The notes under the pieces are model-generated. The model did not search any database. It was not told the DNA's origin and saw only the letters and a program-made list of their open reading frames with translations. Source: an uncultured Bacteroidales bacterium (GTDB lineage: Bacteria; Bacteroidota; Bacteroidia; Bacteroidales; Bacteroidaceae). Taken from it: a stretch of 64,000 nucleotides of DNA. How positions within the stretch are numbered: position 1 is the stretch's first letter; every line of letters starts with the position of its first letter. Both the position numbers and the translations under genes were made by a program. The stretch spans positions 1 to 64,000 of the forward strand of contig CADCGD010000004.1 in NCBI GenBank assembly GCA_902800925.1, read 5' to 3'. Shown piece by piece: positions 54,403 through 62,700 of this stretch.

Positions 54403-55545
54403 ATGAAACCTATGAAGATAAAATTTGGCCGAAGTCTTGTCATTACTATCGTATTGTCGACAATAATAAGTGCCTGTTCTCTCAAAAGCAACCAGTCATC
54501 AACCGACAATAATAAGGATACCGGTTATGGTTCCTCAACAAATATTACAGTAAAGTATGCCACAGGATTTTGTGTGCGAGACACAGCCGGCATTCGCCTT
54601 GTTGATGTTGGCGAAAAGTATCACTTTGCCTTAGTTTCATCAGTCGATGCTGAAGTACCCGATGGCTATACTAAGGTACATGTACCCGTTAAGAGTACCA
54701 TCTGCATGACTGCTCTGCAGCTGTCGAACTTTACCATCTTGGATGCCCATGATGTGGTGAAGGGCTTGACGGGCACAAAGAATTTGTTTAACCAGGATAT
54801 CCTTGACAGAGTCAATGATGGGCGCATCGTAAAGATTGGCATGGAGGGGAACTTTGATACGGAAATGGTGTTGGCTGCCAATCCTGATATCATTTTCATA
54901 TCGCCCTCGAAGCGTGGCGGATATGATGCTATCAAAGAAACTGGTATCACACTAGTACCCCACTTAGGATATCAGGAGCTCAACCCATTAGGGCAGGCCG
55001 AATGGATTAAGTTCGTGAGCATGTTCATCGGTAAAGAAAAAGAAGCCAATGAGGTCTTCGCGGGTATCGAGAATCGCTACAACGACCTAAAGTCCAAAGT
55101 TCAAAGTTCAAAGATGGCAGCACCGAGTGTCTTCAGTGGTGAGATGCATTATGGAAACTGGCACGCTGTGGGCGGAAAGAATTATCTGGCACAGATTTTC
55201 CGTGATGCTGGGGCACGCTATGTCATCAATGACGAGGAGACTGGCGGTGAGGATTTGGAATTTGAAAAGATGTATTCACTGGCTGCCAATGCTACCTACT
55301 GGCGTATTCTGAACAGTTATCCTGGTGATTTCTCGTATGAAGCACTGAAAGCCTCGGAACCTCGCAACGAGTTATTCAAGGCATACAAAGAGAAAAAGGT
55401 CATCTACTGTAACATGAAGCAGACGCCGTACTACGAGATATCGCCTGTACAACCTGACGTGCTATTAAAGGACTTCGTAGCAATCTTCCACCCGGAGTTG
55501 GTGGAGGCTGATTACAAACCCACTTTCTATTATCTACTGAAATGA
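54403..55545 (+). CDS. Second BtuF-like ABC substrate-binding lipoprotein
   Basis: The protein has 380 aa and starts at MKPMKIKFGRS (54403). The lipobox is IISACSLK, with Cys near residue 25. Its fold is the same as the btuF product, and the two share parts such as GGY.. .EGI.LVPH/PLIE and the NPLGQAEWIKF/SPLARAEWMRF region, so they are paralogues. It could bind cobalamin, a corrinoid precursor, haem or a siderophore. No riboswitch precedes this gene. Residues about 229-238 (SKVQSSKM) are encoded by AAAGTTC direct repeats. Its stop overlaps the permease start (ATGA). Confidence 0.82.
   Translation: MKPMKIKFGRSLVITIVLSTIISACSLKSNQSSTDNNKDTGYGSSTNITVKYATGFCVRDTAGIRLVDVGEKYHFALVSSVDAEVPDGYTKVHVPVKSTICMTALQLSNFTILDAHDVVKGLTGTKNLFNQDILDRVNDGRIVKIGMEGNFDTEMVLAANPDIIFISPSKRGGYDAIKETGITLVPHLGYQELNPLGQAEWIKFVSMFIGKEKEANEVFAGIENRYNDLKSKVQSSKMAAPSVFSGEMHYGNWHAVGGKNYLAQIFRDAGARYVINDEETGGEDLEFEKMYSLAANATYWRILNSYPGDFSYEALKASEPRNELFKAYKEKKVIYCNMKQTPYYEISPVQPDVLLKDFVAIFHPELVEADYKPTFYYLLK
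55089..55113 (+). repeat. AAAGTTC/AAAGTCC direct repeat inside the second binding-protein gene
   Basis: Three to four copies of a 7-8-nt AAAGTTC word keep the frame and encode KSKVQSSK. Confidence 0.6.
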
Positions 55546-56585
55546 CCTTTCGGCCACAGATTACACGGATTTCACTGATTTTTCTATTGGTGTTGGCAAT
55601 CGTCGTCATGGCCATTGTCAATCTGCTCATAGGCTCGGTCAAGATACCCATGGCGGACATCTGTCGTATCCTACTGGGTGATGATAGTCATGAGATATGG
55701 ACAAACATCATCTGGAAGTCACGACTGCCACAGGCACTGACGGCAATTGTTGCGGGTGCTGGTTTGGCGGTCAGTGGCCTACAGATGCAGACGGTTTTCC
55801 GCAATCCGCTGGCGGGTCCTTCCGTGCTGGGTATCTCGAACGGTTCAGCAATGGGTGTAGCTTTCGTGGTACTACTGTCGGGCAAAATCGGCGGTGTAGC
55901 GCTGAGCCGTCTTGGTTATCTAGGGAATGCAGCTATGAGTATTGCCGCCATCATTGGTGCATTGGCTGTTATGCTGTTAATATTATGGATTGCACAGAAG
56001 GTAAAAGGTAATGTCACCTTATTAATAATAGGTGTGATGATTGGCTATCTGGCCAATGCCATCATCGGTGTACTGAAATTCCTCAGTCCAGAAGAGGACG
56101 TAAAAGCCTTTGTGGTATGGGGACTTGGTTCGTTCTCAAGGGTGTCGGGTGACGAGATGATACTCTTCGTGGTACTGATGTGTATCCTGCTACCTTTGAC
56201 CTGTCTGTTAGTAAAACCTATGAATATTCTGCTATTAGGTGACCGCTATGCAGCCAATCTGGGACTCAACGTAAAACGGGCTCGTATGCTGGTAATTATC
56301 TCGTCTGGCGTACTGGTAGCTATCGTCACTGCCTATTGCGGACCTATCATGTTCATCGGTTTGGCAGTACCGCATCTGGCGCGTGCCATCTTCCGCACCA
56401 GCGACCACCGTCTGTTGATGCCAGCCACCGCCCTTTGCGGTGCCGTCTTGGCACTGATTTGTAACCTCATTGCCCGTATGCCAGGTTTCGAAGGTGCCCT
56501 ACCAGTCAATAGTGTAACAGCTCTTGTTGGTGCCCCCGTTATAGCGAGTGTATTGTTCCGCCGTCGTCAATCAATAGAAGAGTAA
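55542..56585 (+). CDS. Second FecCD/BtuC-like ABC permease
   Basis: The protein has 347 aa, about ten membrane segments and the same family features as btuC (SRLPQALTAIVAGAGLAVSGLQMQTVFRNPLAGPSVLGISNG; YCGPIMFIGLAVPHLARAIFRTSDHRLLMP). It is translationally coupled to the binding protein by ATGA. Residues 2-14 (TFRPQITRISLIF) are encoded by a CACAGATTACACGGATTTC word that looks like a dispersed intergenic repeat, so the N terminus may be acquired. No ATPase gene follows; its 3' end overlaps cbiJD by 47 bp on the opposite strand. Confidence 0.86.
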   Translation: MTFRPQITRISLIFLLVLAIVVMAIVNLLIGSVKIPMADICRILLGDDSHEIWTNIIWKSRLPQALTAIVAGAGLAVSGLQMQTVFRNPLAGPSVLGISNGSAMGVAFVVLLSGKIGGVALSRLGYLGNAAMSIAAIIGALAVMLLILWIAQKVKGNVTLLIIGVMIGYLANAIIGVLKFLSPEEDVKAFVVWGLGSFSRVSGDEMILFVVLMCILLPLTCLLVKPMNILLLGDRYAANLGLNVKRARMLVIISSGVLVAIVTAYCGPIMFIGLAVPHLARAIFRTSDHRLLMPATALCGAVLALICNLIARMPGFEGALPVNSVTALVGAPVIASVLFRRRQSIEE

Positions 56586-58305
56586 GGTGGCTGTTAGGCA
56601 CCAGCGGACAGCAATACTTCAGACAATGCTTCAACACTACGTGACAGAAGTCCTCAATCTTATCCTGTGGAATTACCTGCCATAATTCACGAGCGAGCGT
56701 TATCTCTTCTAAATCTGCCATACACTCTGCTTCGTTAAGCATCTGCCCAATAAACTCTTTATCCATCGTAGCCTTACGACTATGAGTATCAAGATGACCG
56801 GCAGCCAACTTTACAGCTTTACCAAGCATCACGCCAAGGGTGACGTTCTTGATGTCGAGTTCGTGAGCTATCTTCAGCGTCTCTCCGATATAGTTTCCAT
56901 ATTCCACAAATGCCTGTGGGGGCAGGTTGGGATAAAGTGCCTTTACATAACGTTCACTCTTGCCACCGCTGTTGATGACGACACGACTGGTGCCGCTGGC
57001 TTGGGCTACATTCATACACTTGCGGATGCTGTCGATAAAGGCTTCCTCAGAGAATGGCTTAACGATGCCAGAGACACCAATAATCGAGATACCACCTTCA
57101 ATTCCCAAACGGGGATTGAAAGTACGTCGGGCAACCTCTGCACCATTAGGAACAGAGATGATTATACGCATATCTTCCTTGATATTCTTGCGAATCATCT
57201 CGCGTGGTGCCTTGTTGATAGCAGCATCGCCAGGGGGAAAGTCGAAGCCAGGAAGTGTGAAGCGCCCTACTCCTTCACCCCCTATAATCTCAAACGTGTT
57301 AGCAGGTTTCACACTCGCTCTCACTTCAATTCCATTAGTCACGTCAGGGTCGTCACCTGCATCCTTGATGCAATAGGCATAATCCTCGCCATATCCAACA
57401 GAAACTTGTATCGTCTCTCCATCAGGCAATAATACGGGCACCTCCTTGGGCATCTCGTTTTTCAATAGTCGTATTGTAGCGGCTGTGGCAGCAGCCGTAG
57501 CACAAGTACCCGTCGTCAGTCCACTATGTAAGGGATAGAACTCTGGCAGCAGTTTCTCCACCGCCCGTCGTAATCCATAAGGTCCATTGACATGTTCTAT
57601 ATGAACATGCTGTGGATTAGGTGTAACGGGTGGATATTTCGGACGCTCTATCACGAAAACTTTGATGCCTGCATGTTTCGCTATTTCAACCTTTTCAGTA
57701 AAACCGCCACTGATTCCACTCTCCTTTGTAAGAATAGCTTGTGGTTTCAGCTTTTTTATCAAGTTTTGAGTTTCGTCCTCCTCATAATATACCAAATGGT
57801 CTTCAGGGAAGTGCGACTTATGTGCTAACATCTGTGAAAACTGGCGGTTTAGGATTCGAAACCAGCACTCATGCTTTTGCCAATAAGGACGTAAAGTACC
57901 AATGTTATTCACTCCAGTCAAGGCTAATAGACGGTCTATACTCTCATGCTCAAGTTTGTCCATCGCATCCTGATAGTCCTTACACCAGATAAGTTCTTTG
58001 TCATGTTGTGGATATATGCGATCATACCGAATAATAGGAGCTTGAATGCGCTTGGCAAGAAACAACAGATTACGATGCAGGTCTTCTGCAAAGGGATGAG
58101 CCGCATCCACGATGAGACGGATATCGTGCTTACGACAACAAGTAATCATTTCAGGTACTTCCATACCGCCCGTCAGATGAATGCCATGCACCAATTCTAT
58201 CTTCTGCCCGTCACTGCGGGTAGAATAATAGTAAAGCGAGCCACCCTCCTCCAACACCTCTACAGCCTTACGGCCTTCCGTCGTCCCTCCGAATACTAGT
58301 ATCAT
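56539..58305 (-). CDS. cbiJD: Fused precorrin-6A reductase and cobalt-precorrin-5B methyltransferase (CbiJ-CbiD)
   Basis: The protein has 588 aa. Residues 1-250 are CbiJ: VFGGTTEGRKAVE (nucleotide site), VDAAHPFAEDLHRN (67-80) and TKESGISGGFTEKVEIA (194-210). It reduces (cobalt-)precorrin-6A with NADPH. Residues about 256-588 are CbiD: HSGLTTGTCATAAATAA (260-276), PGDAAINKAPREMI and VVINSGGKSERY. CbiD methylates C-1 of cobalt-precorrin-5B, using S-adenosylmethionine. It is the last gene of the cbi operon, overlapping cbiGF by 4 nt, and its 3' end overlaps the convergent permease. Confidence 0.9.
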   Translation of the reverse strand: MILVFGGTTEGRKAVEVLEEGGSLYYYSTRSDGQKIELVHGIHLTGGMEVPEMITCCRKHDIRLIVDAAHPFAEDLHRNLLFLAKRIQAPIIRYDRIYPQHDKELIWCKDYQDAMDKLEHESIDRLLALTGVNNIGTLRPYWQKHECWFRILNRQFSQMLAHKSHFPEDHLVYYEEDETQNLIKKLKPQAILTKESGISGGFTEKVEIAKHAGIKVFVIERPKYPPVTPNPQHVHIEHVNGPYGLRRAVEKLLPEFYPLHSGLTTGTCATAAATAATIRLLKNEMPKEVPVLLPDGETIQVSVGYGEDYAYCIKDAGDDPDVTNGIEVRASVKPANTFEIIGGEGVGRFTLPGFDFPPGDAAINKAPREMIRKNIKEDMRIIISVPNGAEVARRTFNPRLGIEGGISIIGVSGIVKPFSEEAFIDSIRKCMNVAQASGTSRVVINSGGKSERYVKALYPNLPPQAFVEYGNYIGETLKIAHELDIKNVTLGVMLGKAVKLAAGHLDTHSRKATMDKEFIGQMLNEAECMADLEEITLARELWQVIPQDKIEDFCHVVLKHCLKYCCPLVPNSHLTLLLIDDGGTIHSL

Positions 58306-60086
58306 GATGCTGTATCGTCGCCCTGACGGAACAGGTGAGTGAAATGTTTTGAATATAATTCAGAGAGTCCACAGCGGTTATCGATAGCCTCACCAACGAC
58401 AAGCATCGTTGTAAGAGTAAGATGATTGTCATGGACAATCTTTGCAAGATCCTTCAATTGACCACGATAGATTTTCTGGTCAGGCCATGTAAGATGATAG
58501 CAAGCTGCAACAGGAGTATCCTCTGGATATTCCATCAACAGTTCCTTTTGCACATCATCAACAATCGATGCCGATAGGAAGATACACATCGTGCTTTGGC
58601 TCTTGGCCAACAAGTGGAGCTGTTCTTTCTCTGGCATAGGGGTACGTCCCTCACCACGTGTCAAGATAATAGTTTGACAGCGCTCAGGAATGGTGAACTG
58701 ACTCTGCAACTCAGCAGCTGCAGCGAGGAACGATGAAATACCGGGGGTAATATGATAATGCATACCTTGTTGGTCGAAGAACGCCATCTGCTCCTGAATG
58801 GCACCAAAGATACAGGGGTCACCAGTATGTAGGCGAACGATGAAATGCCCTTTGTCATAGTGCTCCTTCATAAGTGCACATTGTTCTTCAAGAGCCATAT
58901 CAGCAGAAGAGCGCACTACAGCGCTAGGTTTATGACATTCCGTCAATGCTTTAGGTACCAGAGAGCCAGCATAGAGAATCAGGTCAGCCTGTTCCAACAT
59001 TTTACGACCTCGAACGCTTACCAAGTCAGGATCGCCAGGACCAGCACCGACAATCTCGATATGACCTTGTCTTTCACGCAAATATTTGTAGTCGATGGCG
59101 AGGGCTGCTGTCCAGTTTTTACCTTTTATTTTAGGGACAATGAGCTTTCCATGATTGGAACCGAGAATGGCAGCAGCTTCACATACACTTGGTGTACCAA
59201 CGTGTTTTTGAACAGTCTTGCTAGGATTGGGCACCTCAACTTGGGATAATTGTTCAGCCGTATAGAATACGAGTTCTTCTCCTAAATCATCTACGAGCAT
59301 AGCACAGAACTCTTCGTCTTTCTTGACATCAATAGTACAATAATTCTTGTAGCAAGGCAACACACCAATCTGACTCATTGCCTCGTCTATCTGGTCATAT
59401 ATCTCCTCATAGTCGTCAGGATGACTGGCTAGTCCAAAGCCTAAAGAACCAATCATTGGGACAAAATGCAGTTCGAGCACGCCATAGGGTACACAAAGAT
59501 TGTAGGGTGTCACCAAGATGACAAGGCTGAACTTCTTAGGATTGACCTCTTCAAGACTCTTGACAATGGTCACATGCGAAGGCAAGGTCTTTTCCAGATA
59601 GTCAGTACCTTCATCACAAACGTCCATCAGTAGTGCCGTAGGCTTACGATTGACAAAAGCAGAGATACACTTGTTCATATCGTCATCGCTGGCAATAGAC
59701 CAATTGAACCGTTCTGCAAACGTGTCGAGCGCCCAAAGGCCTGCAGCATCACTTTGGGTAGTGACCACCTCACGAGCACCTATCACGGCAGCCACCTCAC
59801 GAGCCAGTTGGTTAGCACCACCGATATGTCCTGAGAGTACAGAAATGGCATTCATCCCCATGCTATCGACACACACCACAGCAGGATCTTCGTGTTTATC
59901 CTTGACATATGGGGCAATCGTGCGCACACAGATGCCCATTGCGCCAATGAAAATGAAGGCATCATATCTGTTCCATTGTTTACCAACGTCAGTACGACTA
60001 AGCATCGTTGCTCCAAGTTCACGTTGGAGCGTATTGGCAATATTCTTGCCTGCTTCACTGATTTGTATGACTGCTATCTGTGACAT
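58302..60086 (-). CDS. cbiGF: Fused cobalt-precorrin-5A hydrolase and precorrin-4 methyltransferase (CbiG-CbiF/CobM)
   Basis: The protein has 594 aa. Residues 1-335 are CbiG: GICVRTIAPYVKDKHEDPAVVCVD (51-74), ISVLSGHIGGANQLAREVA (81-99) and the C-terminal GTPSVCEAAAILGS. It opens the lactone ring. Residues about 341-594 are CbiF: HIEIVGAGPGDPDLVSVRGRKML, RLHTGDPCIFGAIQEQM and TPGISSFLAAAAEL. It methylates C-11 of (cobalt-)precorrin-4. CbiF and CbiG act one after the other, which fits a fusion. It overlaps cbiET by 13 nt and cbiJD by 4 nt. Confidence 0.92.
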   Translation of the reverse strand: MSQIAVIQISEAGKNIANTLQRELGATMLSRTDVGKQWNRYDAFIFIGAMGICVRTIAPYVKDKHEDPAVVCVDSMGMNAISVLSGHIGGANQLAREVAAVIGAREVVTTQSDAAGLWALDTFAERFNWSIASDDDMNKCISAFVNRKPTALLMDVCDEGTDYLEKTLPSHVTIVKSLEEVNPKKFSLVILVTPYNLCVPYGVLELHFVPMIGSLGFGLASHPDDYEEIYDQIDEAMSQIGVLPCYKNYCTIDVKKDEEFCAMLVDDLGEELVFYTAEQLSQVEVPNPSKTVQKHVGTPSVCEAAAILGSNHGKLIVPKIKGKNWTAALAIDYKYLRERQGHIEIVGAGPGDPDLVSVRGRKMLEQADLILYAGSLVPKALTECHKPSAVVRSSADMALEEQCALMKEHYDKGHFIVRLHTGDPCIFGAIQEQMAFFDQQGMHYHITPGISSFLAAAAELQSQFTIPERCQTIILTRGEGRTPMPEKEQLHLLAKSQSTMCIFLSASIVDDVQKELLMEYPEDTPVAACYHLTWPDQKIYRGQLKDLAKIVHDNHLTLTTMLVVGEAIDNRCGLSELYSKHFTHLFRQGDDTAS

Positions 60087-61264
60087 TTCAATATTTCGAT
60101 AGGATGGTTTTCATTGAGGAGAATCCTGGTGGGCGGCTCTTGTTTCAACCCAAGTTCTGCACAGGCTTCGTCCCATAGCTGATGACTGTCAGTAGTGACC
60201 TTTGGCGCTTTCACGCTGTTCATCACGATACAGCCGTCATCCGCCAGTACTGTCAGTACCTTTTGGAATATTTCTTTCAGTTTTCCCCCATGCCCACCGA
60301 TAAATACAGCATCAGGGCGAGGAAGTGTAGAGATGTCCTTTTCAAGAAAATCACCTATGTGGATATTAATGCCTGGCGCTCCGAAACGGCGGGTATTCTC
60401 TTGGATAATGGACTCACACTCAGGACGAACTTCGAAGGCCTCGATTTGTAGATGAGGGAACTGCAGGCGAGCCTCAATAGAAATGCTCCCCGTACAGAAA
60501 CCGATGTCCCAGAACACCTTCTTTATAGGTAGATCGAGTACCTGTAATGTCAACAAGCGAATAGGCATCTTGGTTATCATCTTCTCTCGACCGTCTAAGA
60601 GTGTGAACTCGGAATCAGGGATACCAAACCATGAATGAGACGAACCACATAAATTGAGTATTACGCAGTTGGGCATGGAGAAATCCGTCTTTGTTACCTC
60701 TTCGAGGGATAGCGTCATTACCTTTTCCAACAATGGGTTACCGAGATGTTCACCAACATACATCACATAGTTGGTGTAGCCATATTCCAACATTCGTTGG
60801 GCAATGGCAGCAGGGTTATGTTCCTTATCCGTCAACACACCTATCTTCTCTACCCGTTCAATCAGTGCTCTGTCAAATTTAGGCCAAGGGCGACCAGTAA
60901 GTGATACGATTCGCATATCATGGTAAGGCATTACCAACCGATGGGCTAACAGTTGCAAAGAGTTAAACGACGGATAGAGCACAATGTCTGCCTCAGGCAT
61001 CTTACGTCGTATGGTATTGGCAAAACCAAAGAACAGCGGATCACCAGAAGCAAAAACCACCACCTCGTCATGATACTGTTCAAAAACAGCATCAAGGGGG
61101 ACTGTAATATCAATCCACTGAGCATCAACAGGCAGTAGTGGCGCGACTATCTCATGATGTCGCTTGCCGCCAGAGAACACCCTACCCTGCCTGATAATCG
61201 CCATCACTTCAGGAGGGAGCCAAGGGTCAGGATTGTCTGTGATACCAATAACGATAAACTTCAT
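60074..61264 (-). CDS. cbiET: Precorrin-6Y C5,15-methyltransferase, decarboxylating (CbiE-CbiT fused, CobL-like)
   Basis: The protein has 396 aa. Residues 1-205 are the CbiE methyltransferase (FASGDPLFFGFANTIRR, PSFNSLQLLAHRL). Residues about 215-396 are CbiT (FWDIGFCTGSISIEA near 251-265; PDAVFIGGHGGKLKEIF near 317-333). Together they methylate C-5 and C-15 and remove the acetate carboxyl at C-12. This fusion is well known. It overlaps cbiHC by 4 nt. Confidence 0.94.
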   Translation of the reverse strand: MKFIVIGITDNPDPWLPPEVMAIIRQGRVFSGGKRHHEIVAPLLPVDAQWIDITVPLDAVFEQYHDEVVVFASGDPLFFGFANTIRRKMPEADIVLYPSFNSLQLLAHRLVMPYHDMRIVSLTGRPWPKFDRALIERVEKIGVLTDKEHNPAAIAQRMLEYGYTNYVMYVGEHLGNPLLEKVMTLSLEEVTKTDFSMPNCVILNLCGSSHSWFGIPDSEFTLLDGREKMITKMPIRLLTLQVLDLPIKKVFWDIGFCTGSISIEARLQFPHLQIEAFEVRPECESIIQENTRRFGAPGINIHIGDFLEKDISTLPRPDAVFIGGHGGKLKEIFQKVLTVLADDGCIVMNSVKAPKVTTDSHQLWDEACAELGLKQEPPTRILLNENHPIEILKCHR

Positions 61265-62658
61265 AAATCACGTCCTGGTTTGAGTTGTTCAGCATCATCG
61301 AAGGTCAGAATGGCATTACAGAGGGTTGCCGCCAGATTACTGCCCCCCTTACGTCCCTCGACAATAACCTTGGGGATATCTTTAAAAGGCTTCACCATGT
61401 GCTTCGACTCGCGGACATGCACAAAGCCTACGGGAGCAGCAATGATGCCAGCCGGCTTGGCCTTTCCTTTGCGAATCAAGTCGCAGAGTTCCATCAATGC
61501 CGTTGGAGCATTGCCAAAGGCGAAGAGTGCATCAGGGTGTTCTTCGACGGCTAAACGAATGCCCGCCTGAGTACGGGTGATGTTATTGATAGCGGCAAAT
61601 TCTGCCACACGAGCATCGCCCAAATAGCATTTCGCCTCGACACCTAAGCGTTGCAAGGCTCCCTTGCGGATACCGCTAGTAACCATGGTGACATCGGTGA
61701 TGATGAGTTTCAGTTCTCCGTTCTTTACCTTATTATACAGTGTCTCCACAGCCTTGTCATCAGTATAGAGGATGTCTTCCATTTCGAAATCTGCCGTAGT
61801 ATGGATAGCATGCAACAGCGCCCATTTGTGATCTAAAGAATAGTCTCTCTTCAGTTCACTGGCAATGGTGCGAAATGACTCTATCATGATGTTTTGGCCT
61901 ATCTTTTCGCCCTCGTTCGTCTGCTCACGATAGTAGCCACGAGGAGTGATAAACTTGCCGTCAGCAACATACGACTGTGAGTTACCAATGAGAATGACCG
62001 TAAACATGTCAACATCCTCTGGATCGAAAGAGGCAAGAGTGGTAACCTTTGTCTCCTGTTCCTCACGTCCCGCCTGACGAACGTATCCCACAGGGGTCTC
62101 AGCAGAGCGTTCCTGTAGGAAGAGTTCTACAAGACGATACAGTTGCCAATAACGTCCGTGAGACTTTGGGTTATAGATGGCAGTAACGAAATCACCCGTA
62201 GCAGCAGACTTGATGCGTCGTTCGATGACTTCCCATGGAGTCATCAAGTCAGAAAGCGAGATGATACAGAAGTCGTGACCGATAGGAGCGCCCAACAACG
62301 AAGCAGCCTTCTGAAATGCAGAGATACCTGGAAGTGTTTCCACTTCAATGTCCGACTGTCGGTCACGCTTCATCTCATATATCAACGGAGCCATGCCATA
62401 GATACCTGCATCGCCAGAGGAAATCACGACAACAGTCTTGTTTTGCCCAGCAAGCATAAATGCCTGCTCGGCACGTTCACGCTCCTTCTTCATGCCCGTG
62501 TCGACACACTCGCAACCAGGCTTGACATACGATTCTATGAACTGGAAATAATACTTATATCCCACAATAACATCTGCCTCACGTACTGCTTCGAGTACAG
62601 CGGGGGTGATGTCTTCTTTACTGCCAGGTCCAATGCCTGCGACGATGATTTTTCCCAT
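61261..62658 (-). CDS. cbiHC: Fused precorrin-3B C17-methyltransferase and precorrin-8X methylmutase (CbiH-CbiC)
   Basis: The protein has 465 aa from MGKIIVAGIGPGS (62658); an ATG at 62697 lies inside the promoter and is rejected. Residues 1-245 are CbiH/CobJ: VVVISSGDAGIYGMAPLIYE, LPGISAFQKAASLLGAP and SDLMTPWEVIERRIK. It methylates C-17 with ring contraction. Residues about 254-465 are CbiC/CobH: the catalytic His in HAIHTTADFE (about 285-294), VTMVTSGIRKG and FGNAPTALMEL. It moves the C-11 methyl to C-12. It is the first gene of the cbi operon in this window. Confidence 0.93.
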   Translation of the reverse strand: MGKIIVAGIGPGSKEDITPAVLEAVREADVIVGYKYYFQFIESYVKPGCECVDTGMKKERERAEQAFMLAGQNKTVVVISSGDAGIYGMAPLIYEMKRDRQSDIEVETLPGISAFQKAASLLGAPIGHDFCIISLSDLMTPWEVIERRIKSAATGDFVTAIYNPKSHGRYWQLYRLVELFLQERSAETPVGYVRQAGREEQETKVTTLASFDPEDVDMFTVILIGNSQSYVADGKFITPRGYYREQTNEGEKIGQNIMIESFRTIASELKRDYSLDHKWALLHAIHTTADFEMEDILYTDDKAVETLYNKVKNGELKLIITDVTMVTSGIRKGALQRLGVEAKCYLGDARVAEFAAINNITRTQAGIRLAVEEHPDALFAFGNAPTALMELCDLIRKGKAKPAGIIAAPVGFVHVRESKHMVKPFKDIPKVIVEGRKGGSNLAATLCNAILTFDDAEQLKPGRDL

Positions 62659-62666
62659 ATTGCCCA

Positions 62667-62697
62667 CAAAGATAGGAAGATTCTGGCAAAACGCCAA
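62667..62697 (-). promoter_or_regulatory. Promoter of the cbi operon, almost leaderless
   Basis: On the minus strand TTG (62695-62697), 20 nt, TATCTTTG (62667-62674). Only 8 nt separate the -7 box from the ATG at 62658, so the transcript should start within a few bases of the start codon. No B12 riboswitch can fit between them. Confidence 0.7.
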
Positions 62698-62700
62698 ATA

